DNA of 64,000 nucleotides, taken from NCBI GenBank assembly GCA_910586725.1, contig CAJUJL010000006.1, positions 18,621 through 82,620 of the forward strand, read 5' to 3'. This document shows, piece after piece, positions 43,815-52,775 of the stretch. Position 1 is the stretch's first letter. Each line of letters starts with the position of its first letter. The stretch comes from an uncultured Lachnospiraceae bacterium (lineage in GTDB: Bacteria; Bacillota; Clostridia; Lachnospirales; Lachnospiraceae). A model generated the notes under the pieces. The model saw nothing but the letters and a program-made list of their open reading frames with translations. It did no database searches and was not told the DNA's origin. The position numbers were made by a program, and so were the translations under genes.

Positions 43815-46034
43815 TTACATCATCGTGTCGTCTCTAAGAACCTCCGTCAGACTGATCTTGCGTATATTTCTCCACGCCAGAAGATAAGCCAGGACCATGG
43901 CTCCTAATATTGCCAGCATAAACAGAACAACCGGCACAAGAGGCGCCTCGGCCAGAAATTCCCCTGCAGCGACATAACTCATGTTCAGCATATACCATAC
44001 GGCAGCCGTTGCCAGAGGAAGGGCAATCGCAATCGGACGGCACGCGAATATAACCGCCTCAATGCAAAACATTTTCCGGATTTCTCCCGGCGTCATGCCA
44101 ATGGAGAAATATCTTGCAAATTCCCGTTTTCGCTGGCGCACGAAACCCATTGCATTGGAAAATACATTGCCAACGCCAATAATGGCGAGCAAGACGCAGA
44201 ATCCTCCAAATATAGCCTTTAGCCCCCGTATCTGCGTTTGATTCTCTTCATATTCCTGTATGCGGTTTTCACTTTCCACAGTATTGTCCGCACTCACAAG
44301 CAAATCCAGTTTTTCCTGTAATGCGCGCAATTCTTCTGCCGCCGCGTTTTCTTCTCCAAGAACGCAAATATAAAAATCTTCTTCTGCGCCTCCAATCTGT
44401 CCTTTGATTTCTTTCCATAAAGACGCCGGCATAAAATGCACCAGCTCATAATAATCAGACGTTGCATATTCTTCTCTCAAGCGCGGCGCATCCTCTTCTT
44501 CTATATAAGACAAAACCGGTATTTCCGCCGCGCCCACTTCTCCAATCATCTGACTTAAACCATTCGCCTCATTTTTTACTTGCGGATTTGTTTTGATGTA
44601 AGGCATAAAATCCGGATGCCGGAAATCAGGATTCGTAACATCACGAATCTGATTTAAGATAACCGCCCCGTCAAGACGCGGCGCAATGCCCATCCTCTCA
44701 CAATAAGACAGAAAACTCTTATCATCCAGTATGACAACCGGAGCATTTACCAGATGTCCTCCGTCCACTTTCTTTGCCTGTTCTTCAGACGCATGGGAAA
44801 ATCCGCCGGCCAGCTTCATTTCTTCACTCATCTCTTCTTCTGTAATGATACGCCTTGCCATGGCTTTTTGATACACGATAACGCTTTTGATTCCAGGAAT
44901 CGCGGAAAGCTCCTTCGTTCCTGCAAAAGAATCTATCTCTGCGTCTTTTACGGTAATCATAATATCCCATACGTCTTGATACCGCTCAAAATACGTTTCT
45001 CTTGTGCTGATTACCGAAAGGGAAAAGAAGCACTGCATCACCGCAAATGCAAGAAACGAAAAAACCAGGGATAAAGACGCTGTGCGCAAAGATTTCCGCT
45101 GCGCTTTTAATGCATTGACCGCCAGCTCCCCTTCCACGCCAAACAAAAATGCCGACAGCCTGGAATTCTTTTTTCGCTTTAACTGAAGCTCCCCTGTGTT
45201 TTTGATTGCTTCCAGCGGTGTTTTCCTGCTTAACTTCCAGGCCGGAAGCCACGCGGAAATCCAGATTGTTATCACAGTAACCAGCAGCGTCAGGATAAAA
45301 ATCAGGGGATGATAGCCCCAGACGGCTTCATGCCGTCCTGAAATCCGGCTTCCCAAAGCGTTTGCCAGATGAATCAGTCCCATGCTGCCCGCGATGCCAA
45401 GAAAGTTTCCGGCCAAAACCGGGATTGCGCATAAAGCGGCCGCTTCCTGTAAAAGACAGACCCGGATTTGTTTTGGAGTAGCTCCGATACTTGAAAAAAT
45501 GCCGAACTGATGCATCCTTGAATGCATGGATACCGCAAAGGAATTGTGTATAATCACAATCAAAGAAACTGCCGCCATTGTCAGAATCAAAAGAAACAAC
45601 GGAAATACCATTCTTGGCGCCGTATCGTTTTCATCCCGGATCAGATACATTGCCAGAAGCGGATAATTGTAAACGATCTTTTCAGGCGCGCATCCAATCA
45701 TCTTCGCAATGTAGGGCGTACCGGAAAGAACGGCGCGCAAATCGTCAAAATAAATATCAACGACCTCTTCTCCGCCTTTCTCATTGACCACCGCATCTTT
45801 TACATGGACAAAATTTCTGATGTCTTCGAGATCTTCCCTGTTCCATTCTCCTGTGATCCGGCTATGCCATCCTCCTTCTTCAAGGGTAATGCGTTCCACC
45901 TCATACTTCCACATATTATAAAACATTCCGCATAACAAAGATAAAAGCAAAGCCGAGATCAAAGCGGAAAGGCGGATGGACAAACTGGATGAACGGTTGT
46001 TTTTCGTGAAATTTTTTGTATATTCTCTCCACAT
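43815..46034 (-). CDS. FtsX-type ABC transporter permease
   Basis: A 739-aa membrane protein of the MacB/FtsX superfamily. One transmembrane helix lies near the N-terminus (SIRLSALISALLLSLLCGMF). A FtsX core follows at about 140-260, a second half with another helix near 320, a large extracellular region (about 340-590) and three closing helices. Such permeases work in antimicrobial-peptide resistance or lipoprotein and peptide transport. The ATG at 46034 follows GGAGGT; the longer frame overlaps the ATPase gene. It pairs with the ATPase 4 nt upstream and the OmpR-type two-component genes. Confidence 0.88.
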   Translation of the reverse strand: MWREYTKNFTKNNRSSSLSIRLSALISALLLSLLCGMFYNMWKYEVERITLEEGGWHSRITGEWNREDLEDIRNFVHVKDAVVNEKGGEEVVDIYFDDLRAVLSGTPYIAKMIGCAPEKIVYNYPLLAMYLIRDENDTAPRMVFPLFLLILTMAAVSLIVIIHNSFAVSMHSRMHQFGIFSSIGATPKQIRVCLLQEAAALCAIPVLAGNFLGIAGSMGLIHLANALGSRISGRHEAVWGYHPLIFILTLLVTVITIWISAWLPAWKLSRKTPLEAIKNTGELQLKRKKNSRLSAFLFGVEGELAVNALKAQRKSLRTASLSLVFSFLAFAVMQCFFSLSVISTRETYFERYQDVWDIMITVKDAEIDSFAGTKELSAIPGIKSVIVYQKAMARRIITEEEMSEEMKLAGGFSHASEEQAKKVDGGHLVNAPVVILDDKSFLSYCERMGIAPRLDGAVILNQIRDVTNPDFRHPDFMPYIKTNPQVKNEANGLSQMIGEVGAAEIPVLSYIEEEDAPRLREEYATSDYYELVHFMPASLWKEIKGQIGGAEEDFYICVLGEENAAAEELRALQEKLDLLVSADNTVESENRIQEYEENQTQIRGLKAIFGGFCVLLAIIGVGNVFSNAMGFVRQRKREFARYFSIGMTPGEIRKMFCIEAVIFACRPIAIALPLATAAVWYMLNMSYVAAGEFLAEAPLVPVVLFMLAILGAMVLAYLLAWRNIRKISLTEVLRDDTMM

Positions 46035-46038
46035 AGCG

Positions 46039-46719
46039 CTACCTCCGCCGCTCGTCACAAATGATGCGCCCGTCTTCCAGAGTAATGACGCGTCCGGCTT
46101 CCAAAGCCACTCTTTCATCATGGGTAATCAGCAAAATCGTCTGATTAAAATTGCGGTTGGAAAGCTTTAGCATGTCAATGATTTCTCTGGAATTTTTCTG
46201 ATCCAGATTCCCCGTCGGTTCGTCCGCCAAAAGCAGCGCCGGACGGTACAGCAAAGCGCGCGCAATAGCAACCCTTTGCTGCTGGCCGCCGGACAGCTGA
46301 TTTGGCAGCGCGTCTAACTTCTCTGACAGGCCAAGCGAAGCGATTACTTTCTCAAAAAATTCTTTGTTTGGTTTTTTCTTATCCAGCTTAAGCGGCATCT
46401 GTATATTTTGCCGCACCGTAAGCGTCGGAATCAGATTGTAAAACTGATATACCAATCCTACTTTTCTGCGCCTGAAAATCGCAGCCTGTGTCCGGTTTAA
46501 TGTGGACAAATCGGTTCCGTCGATCATCACCTTGCCTTCCGTAGGCTTATCTACGTTGCCAAGTATGTGCAGCAAAGTGGATTTCCCAGAGCCGGACGCC
46601 CCGATGATTGCTGCGAATTCTCCTTTCTCAAGGGAAAGATCGATTCCATCCAGCGCCACGGTCTGATTGCCGCTATTGCCATATACTTTTCTGACTCCTT
46701 CACATTTTAAAATCTCCAT
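46039..46719 (-). CDS. ABC transporter ATP-binding protein, MacB/LolD type
   Basis: A 226-aa ATPase with Walker A GASGSGKST, signature LSGGQQQRVAIARAL and Walker B LLLADEPTGNLD, all canonical for the LolD/MacB class. The ATG at 46719 has AAAGGAG about 9 nt upstream. It has its own promoter copy at 46776-46807, separate from the kinase gene 80 nt upstream, and is followed by the FtsX-type permease. Confidence 0.93.
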   Translation of the reverse strand: MEILKCEGVRKVYGNSGNQTVALDGIDLSLEKGEFAAIIGASGSGKSTLLHILGNVDKPTEGKVMIDGTDLSTLNRTQAAIFRRRKVGLVYQFYNLIPTLTVRQNIQMPLKLDKKKPNKEFFEKVIASLGLSEKLDALPNQLSGGQQQRVAIARALLYRPALLLADEPTGNLDQKNSREIIDMLKLSNRNFNQTILLITHDERVALEAGRVITLEDGRIICDERRR

Positions 46720-46775
46720 TCTGATGTTCTCCTTTCGTCTGTATGCCAATCCCCGCGCATCACGTTTCCAGTTCC

Positions 46776-46807
46776 ATTCTAACAAACGAAAGTTACAGCT
46801 TAGTGAC
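46776..46807 (-). promoter_or_regulatory. Operator-promoter of the ABC operon, copy 2 of a 32-bp element
   Basis: A TAGAAT -10 box (46776-46781) lies downstream of GTCAC and GTAAC half-sites spaced 11 bp start to start. The element matches 26 of 32 positions of 48574-48605 and overlaps the last codons of the histidine-kinase gene (stop at 46800). Confidence 0.65.
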
Positions 46808-47882
46808 TGTAAAATCTAATTTCAAACAACGCTCCCCTCCCTTCCTGATTTCTTGCGCGTATCGTCCCGTTCTGACGTTCAATCAGCTCCTTTGCCAATG
46901 CCAATCCGATTCCAATGCCGCCCTCTCTGGCATTTTGCCCCCGGTAAAACCGCTCAAAAAGATGCGGCATATCCTCTTTTGCAAAGCCTTCTCCATCATC
47001 CCAGATCAAAATTTCCGTATACAGGGGATTTTGTGCATAAGAACAGTGAATCATTCCTTCGTGACTGTGTTCCATACAGTTTTTCATCAGATTCATAACC
47101 GCCTCCATCGTCCAGTCCGGATCCAGCTCAACCATCATTTCCCCCAGCTCCGGTATATGAACGGAGGTCTTAGCTTCTGCAAACAATTCCTCTAAATTGT
47201 CCGCAGCAAGAACAAGCAAGGTAAAGACGTCTGTTTGTTTCCTTTGCAGCCGGATCGCTTCTGCATCCATTCTCGCTAATAAAAGCAGAGCCTCCTCCAA
47301 ATGCGTAAGCCGCAAAATCTGTTTTTCGATCTGTTTGAGATGGACGCTGCCAAACTCCTGCTTCATCATCTGGACAGATAAAGAAATCGCTGTAATCGGC
47401 GTTTTTATCTGATGCGCAATATTAGAGAGATTCTCCGCAAATTCGTTTTTCGTCTGTAACGCCGCGTCTTTTGTCTGATAGAGATACGTCACCGTTTTAT
47501 ATATTTCATCTTCTAACTTTGAAAAATCATCCTCACCAGTTGCGGAGAGGATGATTGCTTTGCCAGTATTCACCTGTTCCAAATTTGCGGAAAGGGCCCG
47601 AATCCGTCTGTTTTCCATTTCATTCCGATACCAGAAGGTCAAAAAAAACAGCGACATTCCGACCAAAAAAAACACCGTTAAAATCATAATATTACGCCGA
47701 TAATACAAATCCAGGAAATCAAAAGCCGCATATTCCGCCATTTCTCCGCAATCCTCATTGAGCAGCCGAAAGAAAATCCGTCTGTCGCGGTAAGAAATAA
47801 ACAAAGCGGAGACAGTGGAAACAATCAGGCTGACAGATGCTGTCAATCCCAAAATCACTACCATATTTTTGCGTCCGCTCAT
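46800..47882 (-). CDS. OmpR-system sensor histidine kinase
   Basis: A 360-aa kinase. Two transmembrane helices (about 9-30 and 65-85) enclose a short extracellular loop of about 35 residues. The HisKA domain has the phospho-histidine in NIAHQIKTPITAIS, and the ATPase domain has NLMKNCMEHS, DDGEGFAKED and GIGIGLALAKELI. The short sensor loop and the adjacent FtsX-type ABC genes recall Bce-type systems in which the transporter helps sense peptides; that link is inferred. The start overlaps the regulator stop by four bases. Confidence 0.9.
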   Translation of the reverse strand: MSGRKNMVVILGLTASVSLIVSTVSALFISYRDRRIFFRLLNEDCGEMAEYAAFDFLDLYYRRNIMILTVFFLVGMSLFFLTFWYRNEMENRRIRALSANLEQVNTGKAIILSATGEDDFSKLEDEIYKTVTYLYQTKDAALQTKNEFAENLSNIAHQIKTPITAISLSVQMMKQEFGSVHLKQIEKQILRLTHLEEALLLLARMDAEAIRLQRKQTDVFTLLVLAADNLEELFAEAKTSVHIPELGEMMVELDPDWTMEAVMNLMKNCMEHSHEGMIHCSYAQNPLYTEILIWDDGEGFAKEDMPHLFERFYRGQNAREGGIGIGLALAKELIERQNGTIRARNQEGRGALFEIRFYSH

Positions 47883-48550
47883 ATCGTATCCTCCATGCGG
47901 TACCCCACGCTTCTGACCGTTTTCAGACAGACCGGCTGTCCCAGCTTATCCCGCAGCCGCTTGATGGTAACGGTCAAAGTATTGTTGTTCACATAATTGC
48001 CATTTGCATCCCATATCTTTTCCAGAATTTTTTCTCTGGTAACCGTCTTTCCTTTGTTTTCCATCAGATACAAAAGCAGCTGGTACTCCACTGCGCTTAA
48101 AGCAATTTCCTCTGACCCACAGGAAACCGTACGGCCATTTACGTCCATCCGGATTCCGTCGCAGGAAAGATATTGCCGCGTCACATTTCCGGTTCTGCGC
48201 AACAATGCCAAAATGCGCGAATACAGCACTTCTAAAGAAAACGGCTTCACCACATAATCATCCGCGCCGTTTTGAAAACCGGAAACTATATCGCCGGAAT
48301 CCCCCCGAACCGTAAGGAAAATAACCGGCAGCTCTTTCCATTTGCTACGAATCCACCGGCACAGGCCGTCTCCGCGTCCGTCCGGCATATTCCAGTCCAG
48401 CAAAACAAGGGCTGGCACATGCATGCCAATGGCATGCCTTGACTGTGCCAGCGTCTTACATATCGTCACGCGAAACCCTTTTTGTTCCAAATATTCTTTT
48501 ACAACATCTGCAATATCCGAATCATCTTCGATATAATATAAATCAATCAT
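47879..48550 (-). CDS. OmpR-family response regulator
   Basis: A 223-aa regulator. The receiver has acidic YIEDDSD, phosphoacceptor Asp in LVLLDWNMPDG and a conserved Lys in DDYVVKPFS. The C-terminal winged helix includes EKILEKIWDANGNYVNNNTLTVTIKRLRDKL. It would bind tandem direct repeats; the 32-bp element found before its own gene and before the ABC genes is the best candidate. The promoter lies at 48574-48605. Confidence 0.93.
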   Translation of the reverse strand: MIDLYYIEDDSDIADVVKEYLEQKGFRVTICKTLAQSRHAIGMHVPALVLLDWNMPDGRGDGLCRWIRSKWKELPVIFLTVRGDSGDIVSGFQNGADDYVVKPFSLEVLYSRILALLRRTGNVTRQYLSCDGIRMDVNGRTVSCGSEEIALSAVEYQLLLYLMENKGKTVTREKILEKIWDANGNYVNNNTLTVTIKRLRDKLGQPVCLKTVRSVGYRMEDTI

Positions 48551-48573
48551 TGTCCACTCCGCATTTTCTTTTC

Positions 48574-48605
48574 ATTATAACAAAATAAAGTTACAGATGC
48601 GTGAC
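48574..48605 (-). promoter_or_regulatory. Operator-promoter of the OmpR-type regulator, copy 1 of a 32-bp element
   Basis: A TATAAT -10 box (48574-48579) is preceded by GTCAC and GTAAC half-sites (11 bp start to start) in place of a -35 box. It overlaps the final codons and stop of the GH31 gene (stop at 48591). Confidence 0.65.
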
Positions 48606-50672
48606 AAATTCGCTTTTGGACGATTCCTCCTTTTCATTTTCCAGTTCTTCCCTCTTTCGGCACACCGTCTTCCATTCGCTGGGGGGCGCGTAATTCTTTG
48701 AAATTCCATCGTCTTCATACAGCACATACTCCACTTTCTCATCGGCAATGCCAATCCATACCAGATGATCCGCGGAAACATCCTGCGTCGTCTTTGCATC
48801 GTCCTCCAGAACGGCAAACGGCAGCATATGATTCTTTTTCACAAAAAACACGACTTCATCCAGCGCCACGTCCAGATAGTGATGGCCTCCCGCAAGCGTA
48901 TGATACGTCCGCTCTTTGTCGGAACGCATCCGCACCATCAGCATTTCCTCCGGAAGATATACATATCTGCCCTTCGCATTCTGCGTATACACCGGGGCAA
49001 TCATCAGGCTTTCTCCGACCATAAGCTGATCCTCTACCAGATAAGCATGCGCATCTTCAGGATAGTCAAACGAAAGCGGCCGAAAATACAATGTATCCGA
49101 TAACGCGGCTTTCATATATTCACTGTACAAATACGTAAGCAGCCCGTAGCGGATGCGGATCAGACGGCGAAAGCTCTCTGCCGCTTCAAACTGATACGCT
49201 TCCTGCCTCCTGGTTCCTGCCGCCGAATGATTTCGCATCAGGGGCGTAAAAATCGCAAACGCCATCCAGCGCAGCAGCAAGTCTTCCGTTGCGTCGCTTC
49301 CAAACCCGCCCAAATCAGATCCGGTATATAAAATTCCGCAGAGATTCAACGACGGCATCTGCTGGATGCTGAGCAAAAGATGACTCCACCAGGATTCGTT
49401 ATCCCCCGTCCAGATTCCGCCATAGCGATGCATACCGATATACGAAGAGCGCGAAAACAGCAATAGCCTCTCATCCGGCGCAATCCGCTCAAACGCCTCC
49501 GCCGCGGCCCTTGTCATATAAAATCCATAAAGATTATGCACTCTGTCATGGCAGACTTTTTGGCCGTTCATATCGTGGTAAAAACTTTTATAATCCTGCG
49601 GATGGTTGCAAAGCCCCTCCACAATTTCCTGCATATGGAAAAAATCATTCAGATCCAGATTGTCATCCTGAATCGACGAGATCTCCTCCAGTACTTTTTT
49701 CAGATTCTTTTCCGAATAAAAAATCGCCGGTTCATTCATATCATTCCAGAACCCGTCTATGCCCTGCGCAATCAGCCATCTGTATTTTCCGCCAAACCAC
49801 GCCCTTGCCTTTTCATTCAATACGTCCGGAAAATGCACTTTTCCGGGCCAGACCGCACCGACAAAATCTTCTCCGTTTTCTTCCTTGCAAAAATAATTTT
49901 CCCGGACGCCTTCTTCATAAACCGGATAGCCTTTTTCGATTTTTACGCCCGCGTCAATAATCGGCACAAGATGAATGCCCTGCTCCTTCATCTCCTCCAC
50001 AAAACCCGCGAAATCAGGAAACCGCTCTTCATCCACCGTAAAATCCTTATACCGTTCCATATAATCAATATCCAGATAAACCGCGTCCAGAGGAATCCCG
50101 CGGCTGCGATGGTTCCAAACAACGCTCCGCACATCGTCTGCATTCTTATATCCCCAGCGGGACTGCTGATAGCCAAACGCCCATTTCGGCGCAATGTAAC
50201 TTTGCCCAATCAATTCCCGAAACTGCTTTGCCAGATTAATCAGACTGTCACCCTCCATCACGTAAACAATGCAGTCTTTCCCAGTCCGGATCAAAAGCAA
50301 ATCCCGCTTTGTCTCCCCTATGTCAAAGACGACTTTTCCGGGATCGTCCACAAACACGCCAAACGACGCTTCCACGCACGGAGCCGCCCGATGCAGAATC
50401 AGAAAATTATGGCCCCCGTAAAGAGAGTGTTTATTTTCCGTATGAATGGGATCGTCCGTAGCGTAGCTGATATAAGTAAACCCGCGCTTATTCATGCCGC
50501 GCACCTGCTCCCCGAGTCCGTACACAACGTCGTTTTCATTCATTCGGCAGGAAAATTCCAGTCCCTCGTCTGTTTCTGACAACTGAAATACAGAAATATC
50601 GGTTTTGCTCTCAGAAATCTCCCGAACAACCGCTCCCGTTTCCAGCGGATTTCCATATACATATTTCTTCAT
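48591..50672 (-). CDS. GH31-family alpha-glucosidase or related glycosidase
   Basis: A 693-aa cytoplasmic glycoside hydrolase; no signal peptide. A galactose mutarotase-like N-domain is followed by the GH31 barrel. The nucleophile is D311 in FWNDMNEPAIF. RSSYIGMHRYGGIWTGDNESWW and SDLGGFGSDATEDLLLRW carry the rest of the active site. Specificity (maltose, isomaltose, sulfoquinovose or others) cannot be read by eye. The ATG at 50672 follows GGGAGG; the longer frame starts at TTG. It is divergent from lacI, and matching 10-bp operator-like motifs lie between them. Confidence 0.88.
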   Translation of the reverse strand: MKKYVYGNPLETGAVVREISESKTDISVFQLSETDEGLEFSCRMNENDVVYGLGEQVRGMNKRGFTYISYATDDPIHTENKHSLYGGHNFLILHRAAPCVEASFGVFVDDPGKVVFDIGETKRDLLLIRTGKDCIVYVMEGDSLINLAKQFRELIGQSYIAPKWAFGYQQSRWGYKNADDVRSVVWNHRSRGIPLDAVYLDIDYMERYKDFTVDEERFPDFAGFVEEMKEQGIHLVPIIDAGVKIEKGYPVYEEGVRENYFCKEENGEDFVGAVWPGKVHFPDVLNEKARAWFGGKYRWLIAQGIDGFWNDMNEPAIFYSEKNLKKVLEEISSIQDDNLDLNDFFHMQEIVEGLCNHPQDYKSFYHDMNGQKVCHDRVHNLYGFYMTRAAAEAFERIAPDERLLLFSRSSYIGMHRYGGIWTGDNESWWSHLLLSIQQMPSLNLCGILYTGSDLGGFGSDATEDLLLRWMAFAIFTPLMRNHSAAGTRRQEAYQFEAAESFRRLIRIRYGLLTYLYSEYMKAALSDTLYFRPLSFDYPEDAHAYLVEDQLMVGESLMIAPVYTQNAKGRYVYLPEEMLMVRMRSDKERTYHTLAGGHHYLDVALDEVVFFVKKNHMLPFAVLEDDAKTTQDVSADHLVWIGIADEKVEYVLYEDDGISKNYAPPSEWKTVCRKREELENEKEESSKSEFVTHL

Positions 50673-50700
50673 TTCTCTTTGACCTCCCAAAAAGTTTTGT

Positions 50701-50848
50701 TTAGTTTCGTTTTTCTTATCGTAACTTCTTTTCCATTATCTGTAAAGGCCTTTTTTATACTTTCTCAATATTTGTAAGGTTTATACAAGATTTTTCTCAT
50801 TTTTCAGGCAAATGTCCCTCTCGTTTTGTCGAAACTATACGAAACTAA
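50701..50848. promoter_or_regulatory. Control region between GH31 and lacI with CGAAACTA operator-like repeats
   Basis: TTAGTTTCGT at 50701-50710 is repeated inverted at 50839-50848, where the motif CGAAACTA is also doubled in tandem (50830-50837 and 50840-50847, 10 bp apart). The first copy lies just downstream of a TTTACA-17-TACGAT promoter for GH31, a repressor position. The 340 bp between the two genes hold no ORF. Confidence 0.55.
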
Positions 50849-50875
50849 TATTTTTCAATTTTTTCCCGGGAATTG

Positions 50876-50904
50876 TTGCCATTTCGGCGCGCATTTTGTA
50901 TAAT
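50876..50904 (+). promoter_or_regulatory. Sigma-A promoter of the lacI-LUD operon
   Basis: TTGCCA (50876-50881), 17 bp, TATAAT (50899-50904). Confidence 0.75.
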
Positions 50905-51012
50905 AAAACAAATGTCTCAGGCATACCATAGAATATACGCCTTTTGTACGCCGGGGACGTCAGGATGTAAAATCCAAAACAGTCTATTTATAAGGAGAAT
51001 CAGGAAAATTTT

Positions 51013-52014
51013 ATGCCGACGATCAACGATATTGCAAAAAAGCTCGGCGTTTCCAAAAGCACGGTTTCCAAAGCCTTTCATGACGCGGACGACATCAGCG
51101 AAACACTGCGAAAAAAAATACTGGAAACGGCCGTAGCCATGGGATACAAAAAGAACCGCGTCCGAAAAGACGATCCCAGGAAGCTCTGCGTCCTCGTACA
51201 ACACCTGGACTGGAAAGATCCTGCGGGATTTGGACACGACGTCGTCCTTGGATTTGAACAGGCAGCCGTTTTAGACGGCTGGGAAGTAGAAATTCCTGAG
51301 ATTTCCAAAGAATTTCAGACGCAGATTTCCTATGACGCATTTATGCTAAGCCGCTCCTTTCAGGGCGCTTTTGCGCTGGGATTTTCTCTGTCCGATCCAT
51401 GGATGGAAGATTTTAAAACGGCAGGAACTCCCGCCGTTTTACATGATAATTATATTCCCCAAAATCCGTTTGTCACTTACGTCGGCGTAAACAGCGAAGA
51501 AGGGTTTGATCTGGCCGTTTCCCATTTAAATCGTCTGGGACATACGCGCATTGGCTATCTGGGCGGCGACGCCAATTCTTTTATCGTCCGCGCGCGCTTT
51601 CAGGCATACCTGCGCGCCATGGAACGCTGCAGACTTCCCGCAGATCAGAATTTGATCGGCCGCTCCTGCTTTATTTCCGAATGCACAAGCCGCCATCTGC
51701 CCCGCCTGTTAAATAACGGCGCGACTGCAATTTTGTGCGAACATGACCAGCTTGCAAACGCCGTTTTGGTTCACTGCATGGAATTGGGCGTGCATGTGCC
51801 AAAAGACGTCAGCATCGTTGGATTTGACGATACGGCTTTTGCTTCCTGCACAACGCCGCCGCTTACTACCATCCGGCAGGATCAAAACGCATTGGGCCGC
51901 TGCGGCTATTATGCCCTGACAAGCCTTTTTCATCACACATATATCAGCTCGCTGCTGCTTCGTGCGGAATTGATCGAGCGGCGTTCCACAGGCCCTGTTC
52001 AGCCAGGGACTTGA
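51013..52014 (+). CDS. LacI-family transcriptional regulator
   Basis: A 333-aa repressor. The N-terminal helix-turn-helix and hinge (TINDIAKKLGVSKSTVSKAF) are at residues 3-55. The periplasmic-binding-like effector domain spans about 60-330 (DNYIPQNPFVTYVGVNSEEG, RIGYLGGD and VSIVGFDDTAFASCTTPPLTTI). It probably represses GH31 and possibly itself, with a sugar as inducer. It is cotranscribed with the LUD gene, 30 nt downstream. Confidence 0.92.
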   Translation: MPTINDIAKKLGVSKSTVSKAFHDADDISETLRKKILETAVAMGYKKNRVRKDDPRKLCVLVQHLDWKDPAGFGHDVVLGFEQAAVLDGWEVEIPEISKEFQTQISYDAFMLSRSFQGAFALGFSLSDPWMEDFKTAGTPAVLHDNYIPQNPFVTYVGVNSEEGFDLAVSHLNRLGHTRIGYLGGDANSFIVRARFQAYLRAMERCRLPADQNLIGRSCFISECTSRHLPRLLNNGATAILCEHDQLANAVLVHCMELGVHVPKDVSIVGFDDTAFASCTTPPLTTIRQDQNALGRCGYYALTSLFHHTYISSLLLRAELIERRSTGPVQPGT

Positions 52015-52044
52015 ATCATCACGCGGGCAAAAGGAGGAATTTTT

Positions 52045-52683
52045 ATGAACCCAAAACAGATTTTCTACGAAAAACAGGCAGCTTCCATCCTCAAACATCT
52101 GGAAAGACGCCAGATGAAAGGATATTACTGCCCAACGAGACAAGACGCTGTAACCACGGCGATGTCTCTTACCGCAGCCAATACGACCGTCTGCTTCGGC
52201 GGCTCCATGTCTCTTTTGGAATCCGGCGTTATGGATGCGTTAAAGGCGAGAACGGACCTTACGCTGATTGACCGGAGCCATGCCAAAACGCCGGAAGAAG
52301 TCAGACAGGTCTACCTTAGCGCTTTTGACGCGGATACCTATTTTATGAGTACGAACGCCATAACGTCCGACGGACAGCTTGTCAACATTGACGGAAACGG
52401 AAACAGGGTCGCCGCGCTGATTTACGGCCCAAGGCAGGTCGTCCTGATTGTTGGCATGAACAAAGTTGTTCCAACGGTTGACGACGCTGTGCGCCGCGTC
52501 CGAAATACCGCGACGCCGCCCAACTGCATCCGGCTGGGCCTTGAAACGCCGTGCGCCGCAACCGGATCATGCGCAGACTGCCTTACGGAAAACTGCATCT
52601 GCAGCCAGATTGTCATTACCCGGCGAAGCAGAACGGCGGACCGCATAAAAGTCATTCTGGTCGGCGAAGAGCTGGGCTATTAA
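52045..52683 (+). CDS. LUD-domain protein (LutC-like, DUF162)
   Basis: A 212-aa protein of the lactate utilisation (LUD) superfamily. Hallmarks are the NAITSDGQLVNIDGNGNRVA stretch near residue 105 and the GPRQVVLIVGMNKVV strand. A cysteine cluster near the C-terminus (CAATGSCADCLTENCIC) could bind a metal or Fe-S centre. No lutA or lutB genes are adjacent, and its function beside a LacI/GH31 pair is unclear. AAAAGGAGG precedes the ATG; a strong terminator follows. Confidence 0.85.
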   Translation: MNPKQIFYEKQAASILKHLERRQMKGYYCPTRQDAVTTAMSLTAANTTVCFGGSMSLLESGVMDALKARTDLTLIDRSHAKTPEEVRQVYLSAFDADTYFMSTNAITSDGQLVNIDGNGNRVAALIYGPRQVVLIVGMNKVVPTVDDAVRRVRNTATPPNCIRLGLETPCAATGSCADCLTENCICSQIVITRRSRTADRIKVILVGEELGY

Positions 52684-52704
52684 CTGCTTTCCCCAAAACT
52701 TTTT

Positions 52705-52756
52705 CGCGCCGCATTGCCCATACAATAACAGCCAGGCAACGCGGCGCGTCTTTTTT
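52705..52756 (+). terminator. Terminator of the lacI-LUD operon
   Basis: CGCGCCGC plus a further short pairing match GCGGCGCG, followed by TCTTTTTT on the plus strand. Confidence 0.88.
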
Positions 52757-52775
52757 GTCTCTTCTAAAAATCTCT

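Noticed and set aside
43815..48550. Naming the OmpR/FtsX cluster as a BceRSAB bacitracin system
   Set aside because: The gene order and short sensor loop fit loosely, but the permease is larger than BceB and differs in layout, so a specific drug assignment is not supported.
49536..50579. Long plus-strand frame (347 codons) opposite GH31
   Set aside because: It is antisense to a gene with a full catalytic motif set, lacks a ribosome site and has no recognisable domain.
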